Assembly: GCA_021808985.1 (NCBI GenBank) | Contig: JAKBAQ010000076.1 | Coordinates: 1 to 10,913, forward strand | Length of the DNA stretch: 10,913 nt | Source: Pseudomonadota bacterium | GTDB taxonomy: Bacteria; Pseudomonadota; Alphaproteobacteria; Acetobacterales; Acetobacteraceae | Direction of reading: 5' to 3' | Part shown: positions 1 through 6,522 of the stretch, in pieces | Numbering within the stretch: position 1 is the stretch's first letter | Layout of the letters: every line of letters begins with the position of its first letter | Notes under the pieces: generated by a model | Databases searched by the model: none | The model's input: only the letters and a program-made list of their open reading frames with translations | Told to the model about the DNA's origin: nothing | Made by a program: the position numbers and the translations under genes

Positions 1-73
1 TATGCTCCATGGTGAGTTAACCGACCTCATGCGCGTGCGGCATTATCTGGACGCGGAGCGTGGCGGCTGGTGA
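1..73 (+). CDS. C-terminal end of a Xre/MbcA/ParS-type antitoxin (partial)
   Basis: The reading frame with codons beginning at base 2 is open from the window edge and stops with TGA at 71-73, leaving 23 visible residues that end in HYLDAERGGW. The gene begins outside the window. I call it an antitoxin because it overlaps the RES toxin gene by 4 bases (GTGA, 70-73), the usual antitoxin-first layout of Xre-RES (MbcA-MbcT) modules, and because the visible residues (GELTDLMRVRHYLDAERGGW) would fit the C-terminal toxin-binding (DUF2384) region of such antitoxins. In the family this protein neutralises the toxin and represses its own promoter through an N-terminal DNA-binding domain, which is not visible here. 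The identification rests mostly on context. Confidence 0.55.
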   Translation, partial: MLHGELTDLMRVRHYLDAERGGW

Positions 74-789
74 TCGACCCGTCGATCGTACCCATCTCGC
101 CGGTTCATTGGGTTGGTGCCAGGCGGATCATCCGCAGCCTGTGCCCGCCTGTCGATTTGTTCGAGGATATTGCCGATCCAGAAGATTGGCCCTTGTTGAT
201 CGCCGCCGAGCAGAAGACCAATCCGCGCCTCATGGAAACGATCGGCGCCCTTGATCTGGTACCGGTGGAGCGGCGCGTTTCTGGACCGGGGGCGAGTTAC
301 CTCATGGCCCCCTTCACGCATGTCAGCCCTGAGCGCCCGAGCCGGTTCAGCGCAGGGGCTTATGGCGTGCTGTACGCCGCGCGGACATATGAGACGGCCC
401 TGTTTGAAACCATTCACCACCACGCCCGCTTCATGGCACAGACCAGCCAGCCGCCTAGCTGGACCTCGCAATTCCGGGAGCTGGTGCTGGATATCCAGGC
501 ATCGCTGCATGACCTGCGGGGCGGGATTGCCTTATTTCTGCCTGCGCTGGACCGGGATGATTACACCATGGCACAACAATTGGCGGCGGCCTTGCGGGGC
601 GGAGGGTCCCAAGGGCTGGTTTACCCCAGCAGGCGCGACCCTGACGGTGTTTGTGTAGGGCTGTTTTATCCGGACCTGGCGATGCCGCCTGTGCAAGGGC
701 GCCATCTTGATTATCACTGGGATGGTGCCCGCGTTGATTTGGTCCGCGATGCGGGGACAGGGGAGGTTTTTCGGGTGAAGGAATGCTGA
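70..789 (+). CDS. RES-domain toxin, NAD+ phosphorylase/hydrolase family
   Basis: A 239-residue protein with the RES domain over most of its length. Visible family landmarks are RPSRFS at residues 89-94 (Arg92), YGVLYAA at 98-104 (tyrosines 98 and 102), ETALFE at 108-113 (Glu113) and GLVYPSRR at 182-189 (Ser187). These fit the Arg/Tyr/Glu/Ser residues that form the active pocket in characterised RES toxins. Known members (MbcT of Mycobacterium tuberculosis, RES of Pseudomonas putida) deplete cytoplasmic NAD+ and so arrest or kill the cell when the antitoxin is lost. The start is a GTG at 70 overlapping the antitoxin stop, with GGAG at 55-58 as a possible ribosome site; this suggests translational coupling. 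The gene looks intact, and it lies on the island side of the tRNA fragment near base 1060. Family assignment is firm; toxicity in this host is inferred. Confidence 0.85.
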   Translation: MIDPSIVPISPVHWVGARRIIRSLCPPVDLFEDIADPEDWPLLIAAEQKTNPRLMETIGALDLVPVERRVSGPGASYLMAPFTHVSPERPSRFSAGAYGVLYAARTYETALFETIHHHARFMAQTSQPPSWTSQFRELVLDIQASLHDLRGGIALFLPALDRDDYTMAQQLAAALRGGGSQGLVYPSRRDPDGVCVGLFYPDLAMPPVQGRHLDYHWDGARVDLVRDAGTGEVFRVKEC

Positions 790-1054
790 AGGGGCGGGAG
801 CAAACGAGGCCAGATATGTTCACGCCTATTTTGCGAAGTGACATCCTTCAGTCCGCCCGGAGTTTTTGGGAGGCCAAATGGGAAGTTTGGGTACGCCTCG
901 CGTTAAACGGTGCGGGCGTTGTGTTTAGGTTGGCCAATTAGGGCATTTTGAGCCAAAAATCGAAACGAGCGAGGATTTTTAAGTGCAGAATTTAGGGTAG
1001 TGCACATGCTATTTCGAAAGACATAAGAATATACTTGATTAAATTTAATGCTGT
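790..1054. other. Gene-free stretch between the toxin gene and the tRNA fragment
   Basis: I find no convincing gene here. Bases after about 950 look richer in A and T than the flanking genes, as is common near element ends. One weak inverted repeat is present: AAAAATC at 955-961 and GATTTTT at 974-980, separated by 12 bases. It could act as a poor terminator for the toxin-antitoxin transcript, but the stem is short and AT-rich, so I do not list it separately. Confidence 0.4.
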
Positions 1055-1059
1055 TCCGT

Positions 1060-1104
1060 CTCATAACCTGAAGGTCGCACGTTCAAATCGTGCCCCCGCA
1101 ACAA
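1060..1104 (+). pseudogene. 3' fragment of initiator tRNA-Met gene; probable attachment site
   Basis: From 1060 the sequence follows the 3' half of bacterial tRNA-fMet: anticodon loop CTCATAA at 1060-1066 with anticodon CAT at 1062-1064, the 3' side of the anticodon stem CCTGA at 1067-1071, variable loop AGGTC at 1072-1076, a perfectly paired T arm (GCACG 1077-1081, TTCAAAT 1082-1088, CGTGC 1089-1093), and the 3' acceptor strand CCCCGC at 1094-1099 followed by AA. The end reads CAA (1102-1104) instead of CCA. There is no acceptor 5' strand or D arm upstream, and only three of five bases preceding the loop (1055-1059) could pair, so it cannot fold as a tRNA. The intact T arm with a missing 5' half is typical of an attachment-site duplicate, not of random decay. 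Confidence 0.75.
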
Positions 1105-1129
1105 GAAAAGACAATTAAACCAACGCATT

Positions 1130-1153
1130 AAAGCCGCCGAAAGGCGGCTTTTT
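1130..1153 (+). terminator. Rho-independent terminator behind the tRNA-fMet fragment
   Basis: A perfect 9-bp stem, AAAGCCGCC (1130-1138) and GGCGGCTTT (1143-1151), encloses a GAAA loop (1139-1142) and runs into T residues up to 1153. On the plus strand this is a canonical intrinsic terminator 26 bases after the tRNA fragment, most simply the original terminator of the tRNA gene. Read from the minus strand the same stem is followed by TTTAAT, so it may also help end the transcript arriving from sdaA. Confidence 0.85.
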
Positions 1154-1166
1154 GCTGTCCAGCGCA

Positions 1167-1274
1167 CTAGGGTATGACGTGCTCCCCCAGATCGCGGATG
1201 AAAATCTGCCGCGACGGCGCCAGTTGATAAGGCTGGTCGGGCTTATTAGCCAAAAGTGCCTTGCCCGTCAGCAT
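1167..1274 (-). pseudogene. 35-codon ORF resembling a truncated dihydroneopterin aldolase (FolB-like) start
   Basis: The ATG at 1272-1274 overlaps the sdaA stop in the string ATGCTGA, an arrangement typical of translationally coupled genes. The frame stops at 1167-1169 after 35 codons. Residues 22-29 read RQIFIRDL, which resembles the first beta strand of FolB-like proteins (for example R-x-F-x-R-D-hydrophobic), but the frame ends before the conserved region that should follow. From memory, FolB-like genes occur beside glyA and sdaA in some alphaproteobacterial one-carbon clusters, which would suit a third folate-linked gene here. The ORF ends 14 bases from the tRNA terminator, so a deletion may have removed the rest. 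It could also be a chance frame; an eight-residue resemblance is thin evidence. Confidence 0.35.
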
Positions 1275-2656
1275 GCCGGCAGGTTTATGGCAATGCCGCC
1301 GGTTGAGGTTTCCTTGTATTTGGCATTCATGTCGCGCCCGGTTTGCAGCATGACGCGGATGCAATTATCGAGCGGCATGAAATGGCTGCCATCGGAATGC
1401 AGCGCCAGCGAGGCCGCCGAGACCGCCTTGATGGCCCCCAGGGCGTTGCGCTCAATGCACGGCACCTGCACCAACCCGCCGGCGGGGTCGCAGGTGAGAC
1501 CTAGATGATGCTCAAGCGCGATCTCGGCGGCATTCTCGATTTGGGCGTTGCAGCCGCCCAGCGCGGCGCATAGCCCGGCGGCGGCCATGGATGCGGCCGA
1601 CCCGACCTCGCCCTGGCAGCCCACTTCAGCGCCCGAGATGGAGGAATTCATTTTGATCAGCCCGCCAATGGCGGCGGCGGTGAGCAGAAAGTCTCGGCGC
1701 CGCTCGACCGTCACGTCATCGCAGTGGGTGAGCCAATAGCGCAGCACGGCGGGCACCGTGCCCGCGGCGCCGTTGGTGGGGGCGGTTACCACGCGTCCGC
1801 CCGCGGCGTTTTCCTCATTTACAGCCATGGCGTAGACGCTGATCCAGTCATTGGCGGCATGCGGCGGCTGGCGGTTGGCGAAGCGCTGGCGCAGCAGGCT
1901 CTCGTGCAGCGCCTTCGCGCGCCGGCGCACATTCAAGCCGCCGGGCAGCGTGCCCTCGTGCGACAGGCCGCGATCTATGCAGGCATTCATGGCATCCCAG
2001 ATGCCATCGAGCCCGGCATCGAGATCAATGACGCCGTGAGCCAGCTCGTTGGCGCGTATCATCTCGGCGATGGTCTTGCCCGCCTCATTGCCCATGGCAA
2101 GCATCTCGGCCGCGCTGTGGAAGGGATAGGGATAAGCAGGCTCGCCAAGCCGCGCCGTGGTGTTTGCGCCTGCCGCCGAGATTTCCTCGGCCGTTTGCAC
2201 GAAGCCGCCGCCGATCGAGTAATAGGTGATGCTGAGCGTCTCATTGCCCTGTGCATCGAAGGCCCGGAAGATCATGCCGTTGGCATGGTGTTCAAGCGGC
2301 GGTCCGTAATCGAACACCACATCCTGCGCGGGGTTGAATTTGACCGGACCGAGCCCCGCAGGGTGGATGACCCGCTCTTGCATGGCGCGGGCGCGCTCGC
2401 CTTCCGCCGTGTCGGGATCAAGGGTTTCAGGCAGCCAGCCCAACAGGCCAAGCACCACCGCGCGGTCGGTGCCGTGGCCTTTGCCGGTGAAGGCCAGCGA
2501 GCCATGCAGCGAGACGCTGATGGCCGCCGGTATGCCGCCGCCCTGCCCCGCCCGCAGCGCGGCCAGAAAACGCGCGGCCGCCACCATCGGCCCCATTGTG
2601 TGGGATGATGAGGGGCCGATGCCGGGTTTGAAGATCTCGAAGGTCGAGATGAACAT
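1268..2656 (-). CDS. sdaA: L-serine ammonia-lyase (L-serine dehydratase), single-chain iron-sulfur type
   Basis: This cytoplasmic enzyme converts L-serine to pyruvate and ammonia with a [4Fe-4S] cluster. The 462 residues fit the single-chain form, with the beta domain first (GPSSSHTMGP at residues 14-23) and the alpha domain after it: TAPTNGAAGT at 291-300, EVGCQGEVGS at 344-353, and LTCDPAGG and VPCIERN within 387-404. Cys347, Cys389 and Cys400 are the expected cluster ligands. The protein ends in Cys462, and the spacing of all four cysteines matches that of the Legionella enzyme, where the terminal cysteine is the fourth ligand (tail-in-mouth control). The start agrees with the E. coli protein, which begins similarly before FKVGIGPSSSHT. 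It lies 5 bases after glyA, so it should remove the serine that GlyA makes. No strong ribosome site is visible; coupling to glyA is likely. Confidence 0.95.
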   Translation of the reverse strand: MFISTFEIFKPGIGPSSSHTMGPMVAAARFLAALRAGQGGGIPAAISVSLHGSLAFTGKGHGTDRAVVLGLLGWLPETLDPDTAEGERARAMQERVIHPAGLGPVKFNPAQDVVFDYGPPLEHHANGMIFRAFDAQGNETLSITYYSIGGGFVQTAEEISAAGANTTARLGEPAYPYPFHSAAEMLAMGNEAGKTIAEMIRANELAHGVIDLDAGLDGIWDAMNACIDRGLSHEGTLPGGLNVRRRAKALHESLLRQRFANRQPPHAANDWISVYAMAVNEENAAGGRVVTAPTNGAAGTVPAVLRYWLTHCDDVTVERRRDFLLTAAAIGGLIKMNSSISGAEVGCQGEVGSAASMAAAGLCAALGGCNAQIENAAEIALEHHLGLTCDPAGGLVQVPCIERNALGAIKAVSAASLALHSDGSHFMPLDNCIRVMLQTGRDMNAKYKETSTGGIAINLPAC

Positions 2657-2661
2657 GATGG

Positions 2662-3927
2662 CTACCCGTAAACAGGAAAAGCTTGGCAGAGACCGCGTAC
2701 CCGGGCGCGCACGCGCGCTTCAACCGCGCTGTCGCCCTCATGGTTGGCGGCAAGGGCGTTTATCACCTCCAAGATCAACTCTCCCACCAGCCGGAACTCA
2801 GCCTCTTTGAAGCCGCGCGTGGTGCCCGCCGAGCTGCCCAAGCGGATGCCCGAGGTGACAAACGGCTTTTCTGGGTCGAAGGGAATGGCGTTCTTGTTGC
2901 AGGTCAGCCCGGCGCGCTCAAGGGCGATTTCGGCGGCCTTGCCGGTCACGCCCTTGGGGCGCAGATCAACCAGCACGATATGGCTGTCCGTGCCGTCCGA
3001 GACGATACCCAGCCCGTTCGCTTTGAGCAGTTCGGCCAGCGCGCGGGCATTGGCCACCACCTGGCGGGCGTACTCCTTGAAGGCCGGGCGCAGCGCCTCG
3101 CCGAACGCCACCGCCTTGGCGGCAATAACATGCATCAGCGGCCCGCCCTGGTTGCCAGGGAACACCGCCGCGTTAAGCTTCTTGGCTAAATCGGCGTCGT
3201 TGGTCAGAATCACGCCGCCGCGCGGGCCGCGCAATGTTTTATGCGTGGTCGAGGTGGTGACATGCGCATGCGGCACGGGGGTGGGATATTCACCCGCCGC
3301 GATGAGACCGGCATAATGGGCCATATCCACCATCAAATACGCCCCAACCTCATCGGCGATTTCACGAAAGCGCTTGAAATCAAATTGGCGGGGATAGGCG
3401 GAGGCGCCGGCGATAATCAGCCTGGGCCGCTCGGCCAGTGCCTTATCGCGCACCTTGTCCATATCGATCAAATGGGTATCGGGCTCGACCTCGTAGGAGA
3501 CGACCTGGAACCATTTGCCCGACATGGTGACCGGCGAGCCATGGGTGAGGTGGCCGCCATGGGCGAGCGACAGACCCATGATCTTGTCACCAGGCTGGAG
3601 CAGCGCCAGAAACACCGCTTGGTTGGCCTGCGCGCCCGAATGCGGCTGGACATTGGCATAGGCGGCGCCGAACAGCGTTTTGAGCCGCTCGATGGCCAGC
3701 GTCTCCACCACATCAACATGCTCGCAGCCGCCATAATAGCGCTTGCCGGGGTAGCCTTCGGCATATTTGTTGGTGAGCACCGAGCCCTGCGCCGCCAGGA
3801 CATCGGCAGAGACGATGTTTTCAGAGGCAATCAACTCGATTTGCGTTTGCTGGCGCTCAAGCTCGGCATTGATGGCCTGCGCGATGGCCTGATCGGCGAG
3901 GGGCGCGGAGACGAAATGATCGGTCAT
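2662..3927 (-). CDS. glyA: Serine hydroxymethyltransferase
   Basis: A PLP-dependent cytoplasmic enzyme interconverting glycine plus 5,10-methylene-THF with serine plus THF. The 421-residue length is normal. Visible landmarks are the N-terminal ELIASEN (31-37), YAEGYPGKRYYGGCE (55-69), the PLP-contacting DMAHYAGLIA (201-210), the Schiff-base lysine Lys230 in TTSTTHKTLRGPRGG, and Arg362 in GIRLGSSAGTTRGF, which binds the amino-acid carboxylate. The start is preceded by AGGA in the sequence AACAGGAACCCGCC before the ATG. It is followed closely by sdaA and preceded, after 65 bases, by the iron alcohol dehydrogenase. Between gcvP and sdaA the likely direction is glycine to serine. A second, housekeeping glyA may exist elsewhere in the genome; that cannot be told from here. 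Confidence 0.97.
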   Translation of the reverse strand: MTDHFVSAPLADQAIAQAINAELERQQTQIELIASENIVSADVLAAQGSVLTNKYAEGYPGKRYYGGCEHVDVVETLAIERLKTLFGAAYANVQPHSGAQANQAVFLALLQPGDKIMGLSLAHGGHLTHGSPVTMSGKWFQVVSYEVEPDTHLIDMDKVRDKALAERPRLIIAGASAYPRQFDFKRFREIADEVGAYLMVDMAHYAGLIAAGEYPTPVPHAHVTTSTTHKTLRGPRGGVILTNDADLAKKLNAAVFPGNQGGPLMHVIAAKAVAFGEALRPAFKEYARQVVANARALAELLKANGLGIVSDGTDSHIVLVDLRPKGVTGKAAEIALERAGLTCNKNAIPFDPEKPFVTSGIRLGSSAGTTRGFKEAEFRLVGELILEVINALAANHEGDSAVEARVRARVRGLCQAFPVYG

Positions 3928-3953
3928 GGCGGGTTCCTGTTAACGGGTATGGT

Positions 3954-3984
3954 GCCCGGACGCGGCAAAATCGCGCGTCCGGGC
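3954..3984 (-). repeat. Perfect 11-bp inverted repeat between alcohol dehydrogenase and glyA genes
   Basis: GCCCGGACGCG (3954-3964) and CGCGTCCGGGC (3974-3984) pair perfectly around a 9-base loop. No T run follows on the minus strand, so it is not a classical terminator. In the polycistronic message it could be a stabilising or processing hairpin that lets glyA-sdaA be expressed at a different level from the upstream genes. A DNA-binding site is a second possibility. Confidence 0.6.
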
Positions 3985-3992
3985 GGGGGAGG

Positions 3993-5141
3993 TCAGCCCA
4001 GGCAGGCTTCAATGAGGGGGCGGGTGTTGGCGGCCGTCAGCTCAACCGGGTTGCCGCCGGCTGAAGGGTCTTTCAACGCGCCCGCCAAAATCGCGTCGAT
4101 GTCGGGGGCGGTGACGCCGAGCTCGCGCAAATTCGCCGGGATGCCGAGCGAGGCGTTCAGGTCAGTCACAAAGGCGCAGAAGCCATCAAACCCGCCAGTA
4201 ATGCCGAGATAGCGGGCGGCGGCCTCGATGCGGGCTTCGATCGCCGGACGGTTGAAATGCAATACCGGCACGATGACCGCCGCGTTGGTGGTGCCGTGAT
4301 GGGTATTGTAAAGCGCCCCAATGGGATGGCTGATGGCATGAATGGCGCCCAGCCCCTTCTGGAAGGCCACCGCCCCCATCATCGCCGCCGCCAGCAAGTG
4401 GGAACGGGCCTCGATGTCGGTGCCGTTATTATAGGCGCGGGGCAGGTAGTCTTTCACCAGAAGCAGGCCTTCAAGGGCAATGCCTTGCGACATGGGGTGG
4501 AAGAAAGGCGAGCAATAGGCTTCCAGGCAGTGGGCGAAGGCATCCATGCCCGTGCCGGCGGTGATGTGTTTGGGCATGCCCACCGTCAGTTCGGGATCGG
4601 AAATGACCACCGCCGCCAGAATTTTGGGGTGAAAGATGATCTTCTTCTCATGCGTTACCGAATTGGTAAGCACGCCGGCGCGCCCGACCTCGGAGCCCGT
4701 GCCCGCCGTGGTGGGCACGGTGATGATGGGGGCGATGGCGCCGGCGTCGGCGCGCGTCCACCAGTCGCCAATGTCTTCAAAGTCCCAGACCGGGCGGGTC
4801 TGGTGAGCCTGGAAGGCGATGAGCTTGCCAAGATCAAGCCCCGAACCACCGCCGAATGCGATGACGCCATCATGGCTGCCAGCCTTGAAAGCCGCTATGC
4901 CCGCGGCGAGATTCTGCTCATTCGGGTTGGGATTGACATCGGCGAACAAGGCGCGGCCAAGACCGGCGGCTTCGAGAATATCGAGCGTCGCGGCCGTGAC
5001 GGGCAGCGTGGCCAGGCCGCGATCCGTCACCAGCAGGGGGCGTTTGATGCCGGCTGCCGCGCAGGCGGCGGGCAGTTCTCGGATACGCCCCGCACCAAAG
5101 CGGATGGCGGTGGGGTAGGACCAGTTGGCGGTAAGGTTCAT
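3993..5141 (-). CDS. Iron-containing (group III) alcohol dehydrogenase
   Basis: A 382-residue NAD(P)-dependent alcohol dehydrogenase of the Fe-ADH family (FucO, YiaY, EutG relatives). The N-terminal dinucleotide-binding part carries the GGGS-x-x-D motif (GGGSGLD, residues 97-103) and PTTAGTGSE (143-151). The C-terminal metal domain offers Asp200, His204, His268 and His282, matching the ligand spacing of FucO (Asp196, His200, His263, His277). The ATG at 5139-5141 lies 3 bases after the aldehyde dehydrogenase stop, so the two are certainly co-transcribed and probably catalyse successive oxidations of one substrate. Given the gamma-glutamyl ligase upstream, I infer oxidation of the free hydroxyl of a gamma-glutamylated amino alcohol such as gamma-glutamylethanolamide. 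Acetaldehyde reduction or simple alcohol oxidation are alternatives. Family certain, substrate unknown. Confidence 0.93.
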   Translation of the reverse strand: MNLTANWSYPTAIRFGAGRIRELPAACAAAGIKRPLLVTDRGLATLPVTAATLDILEAAGLGRALFADVNPNPNEQNLAAGIAAFKAGSHDGVIAFGGGSGLDLGKLIAFQAHQTRPVWDFEDIGDWWTRADAGAIAPIITVPTTAGTGSEVGRAGVLTNSVTHEKKIIFHPKILAAVVISDPELTVGMPKHITAGTGMDAFAHCLEAYCSPFFHPMSQGIALEGLLLVKDYLPRAYNNGTDIEARSHLLAAAMMGAVAFQKGLGAIHAISHPIGALYNTHHGTTNAAVIVPVLHFNRPAIEARIEAAARYLGITGGFDGFCAFVTDLNASLGIPANLRELGVTAPDIDAILAGALKDPSAGGNPVELTAANTRPLIEACLG

Positions 5142-5144
5142 GGT

Positions 5145-6521
5145 TCAGGCTTTCTTTTTGAGATGATAGGATTTGGGCCGTGTCAGCGCCTGGTACCCCA
5201 GCACCGAGAGGCCGGCGCCGTGGCCGGTGTCCTTGCAGCCAGTCCAGCAGAGGGCGGGGTCGAGATAGTCGCAGCGGTTCATGAATACGGTGCCGGTTTC
5301 AAGCCGCGCGCCAATGGCTTGGGCGGCGGCGCTGTCTTGGGTCCAGATGGACGCCGTGAGCCCGAAATCACTGTCATTCATCAACTCTATGGCCTGCTCG
5401 TCATCCTTGACCGGCATGATGCCAACCACGGGGCCGAAGGTTTCCTCTCGCATTACGCGCATATCATGGGTGACATTGGTGAGGATTTGCGGTGTTACAT
5501 ACGTGGCGCCATCATCGGCCGGGCTGGGGCTGATATGCGCGATGGCGCCATGCGCAACCGCATCCGCGATATGTTCACGCACCAGGCGCGCGAAGCGGAT
5601 ATTGGCCATGGGGCCGATGGTGGTCTCGGCGTTGAGCGGGTTGCCCAGCCTGAGGCCATTGACCCAGGCGACCGCCTTTTCAACGAACGCCTCAAACAGG
5701 CTTTCATGCACATAGATGCGTTCAATGCCGCAGCAGCATTGGCCGGCATTGAACATGGCGCCATCCATCACGCCCTCCACCGCCGCGTCGAGATTGGCGT
5801 CAGCGCGCACATAGGCCGGGTCTTTGCCGCCAAGCTCGGTGGCGACGGAAATGAACGTGCCCGCCGCCGCGGTTTCAATGGCCTTGCCACCGCGCACCGA
5901 GCCGGTGAAATTGACGAAATTGACATGACGGCCCGATATGAGCTGTGCCGTGGTGTCGTGGTCGAGGAATATATGCGCGAACACATCGGCGGGGATGCCG
6001 GCCGCGAGGAATGCCTCGGCCAGATGCTCGCCGACCAGAAAAGTCTGCTCTGAATGTTTGAGCAGCACGCTGTTACCGGCAACCAAAGCCGGGGCGATGG
6101 TGTTGATGGCCGTCATGTACGGATAGTTCCAGGGCGCGATGACCAGAACGACGCCTAGCGGCTCGCGCGTGATCTGGCGCAGCGCGGTGGCGCTGTCCTC
6201 GATCACCAGGGGTTTGAGGGCGTCGGGCGCGATGCCGCACATGTAATCGGCGCGTTCGGAAAAGCCCCGGAATTCACCGCCATAGCGCACCGGGCGGCCC
6301 ATTTGCAGGGCGAGTTCATGTGTCATGCGATCGGTTTGCTGGCCGATTATCTCGACCGCCTTGCGCACCAGCGCGATGCGCTCATCAAGCGGCCTGGCCG
6401 CCCAGGCGTGCTGAGCCGATCTGGCCCGCGCCGCCGCCGCTATGGCGGCCGCCTGGTTCAGCGTCTCGCGGACGGCGAGCACGGCGCCGTCAATGGGGGA
6501 AATCAGGGTCAGCTGGCTCAT
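5145..6521 (-). CDS. NAD(P)+-dependent aldehyde dehydrogenase
   Basis: A 458-residue member of the aldehyde dehydrogenase superfamily, somewhat shorter at the N-terminus than the usual 480-500 residues. Key residues are Asn132 in APWNYP, Glu229 in ATELGGKDP, and the catalytic cysteine, most likely Cys263, in NAGQCCCG; EETFGP follows at 359-364. The frame is open up to base 6590, but that start would overlap the ligase gene by 68 bases and add a low-complexity Ser/Arg-rich head. The ATG at 6519-6521, one base after the ligase TGA, gives the natural start SQLTLISPIDG. It lies between the gamma-glutamyl ligase and the alcohol dehydrogenase, the position PuuC has in the Puu logic. I infer that it oxidises the gamma-glutamyl aldehyde made by the alcohol dehydrogenase, giving gamma-glutamylglycine if ethanolamine is the substrate. 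Confidence 0.93.
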   Translation of the reverse strand: MSQLTLISPIDGAVLAVRETLNQAAAIAAAARARSAQHAWAARPLDERIALVRKAVEIIGQQTDRMTHELALQMGRPVRYGGEFRGFSERADYMCGIAPDALKPLVIEDSATALRQITREPLGVVLVIAPWNYPYMTAINTIAPALVAGNSVLLKHSEQTFLVGEHLAEAFLAAGIPADVFAHIFLDHDTTAQLISGRHVNFVNFTGSVRGGKAIETAAAGTFISVATELGGKDPAYVRADANLDAAVEGVMDGAMFNAGQCCCGIERIYVHESLFEAFVEKAVAWVNGLRLGNPLNAETTIGPMANIRFARLVREHIADAVAHGAIAHISPSPADDGATYVTPQILTNVTHDMRVMREETFGPVVGIMPVKDDEQAIELMNDSDFGLTASIWTQDSAAAQAIGARLETGTVFMNRCDYLDPALCWTGCKDTGHGAGLSVLGYQALTRPKSYHLKKKA

Positions 6522-6522
6522 C

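Larger units (their letters stand above)
1..1104. mobile_element. Right-hand edge of a probable integrated element (genomic island)
   Basis: The reason for this call is the isolated 3' fragment of an initiator tRNA-Met gene at about 1060-1104. Tyrosine integrases that target tRNA genes leave an intact tRNA at one end of the element and a 3' fragment at the other. Since the fragment reads on the plus strand, the element should lie to its left. That side holds a toxin-antitoxin pair, typical island cargo, on the opposite strand to all following genes. No integrase or second attachment copy lies in the window, so the size and type of the element are unknown, and the RES module could instead be chromosomal. 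Confidence 0.45.

Noticed and set aside
1020..1104. A complete tRNA gene
   Set aside because: No acceptor 5' strand or D arm precedes the anticodon loop, and the anticodon stem pairs at only three of five positions.
1724..2608. A 294-codon plus-strand open frame opposite sdaA
   Set aside because: It mirrors sdaA codons and shows no domain; sdaA on the other strand is unmistakable.
4257..6053. A 598-codon plus-strand open frame opposite the alcohol and aldehyde dehydrogenase genes
   Set aside because: It is antisense to two genes with intact catalytic motifs, has an Ala/Gly/Arg-rich composition and no recognisable domain; long antisense frames are usual in GC-rich DNA.
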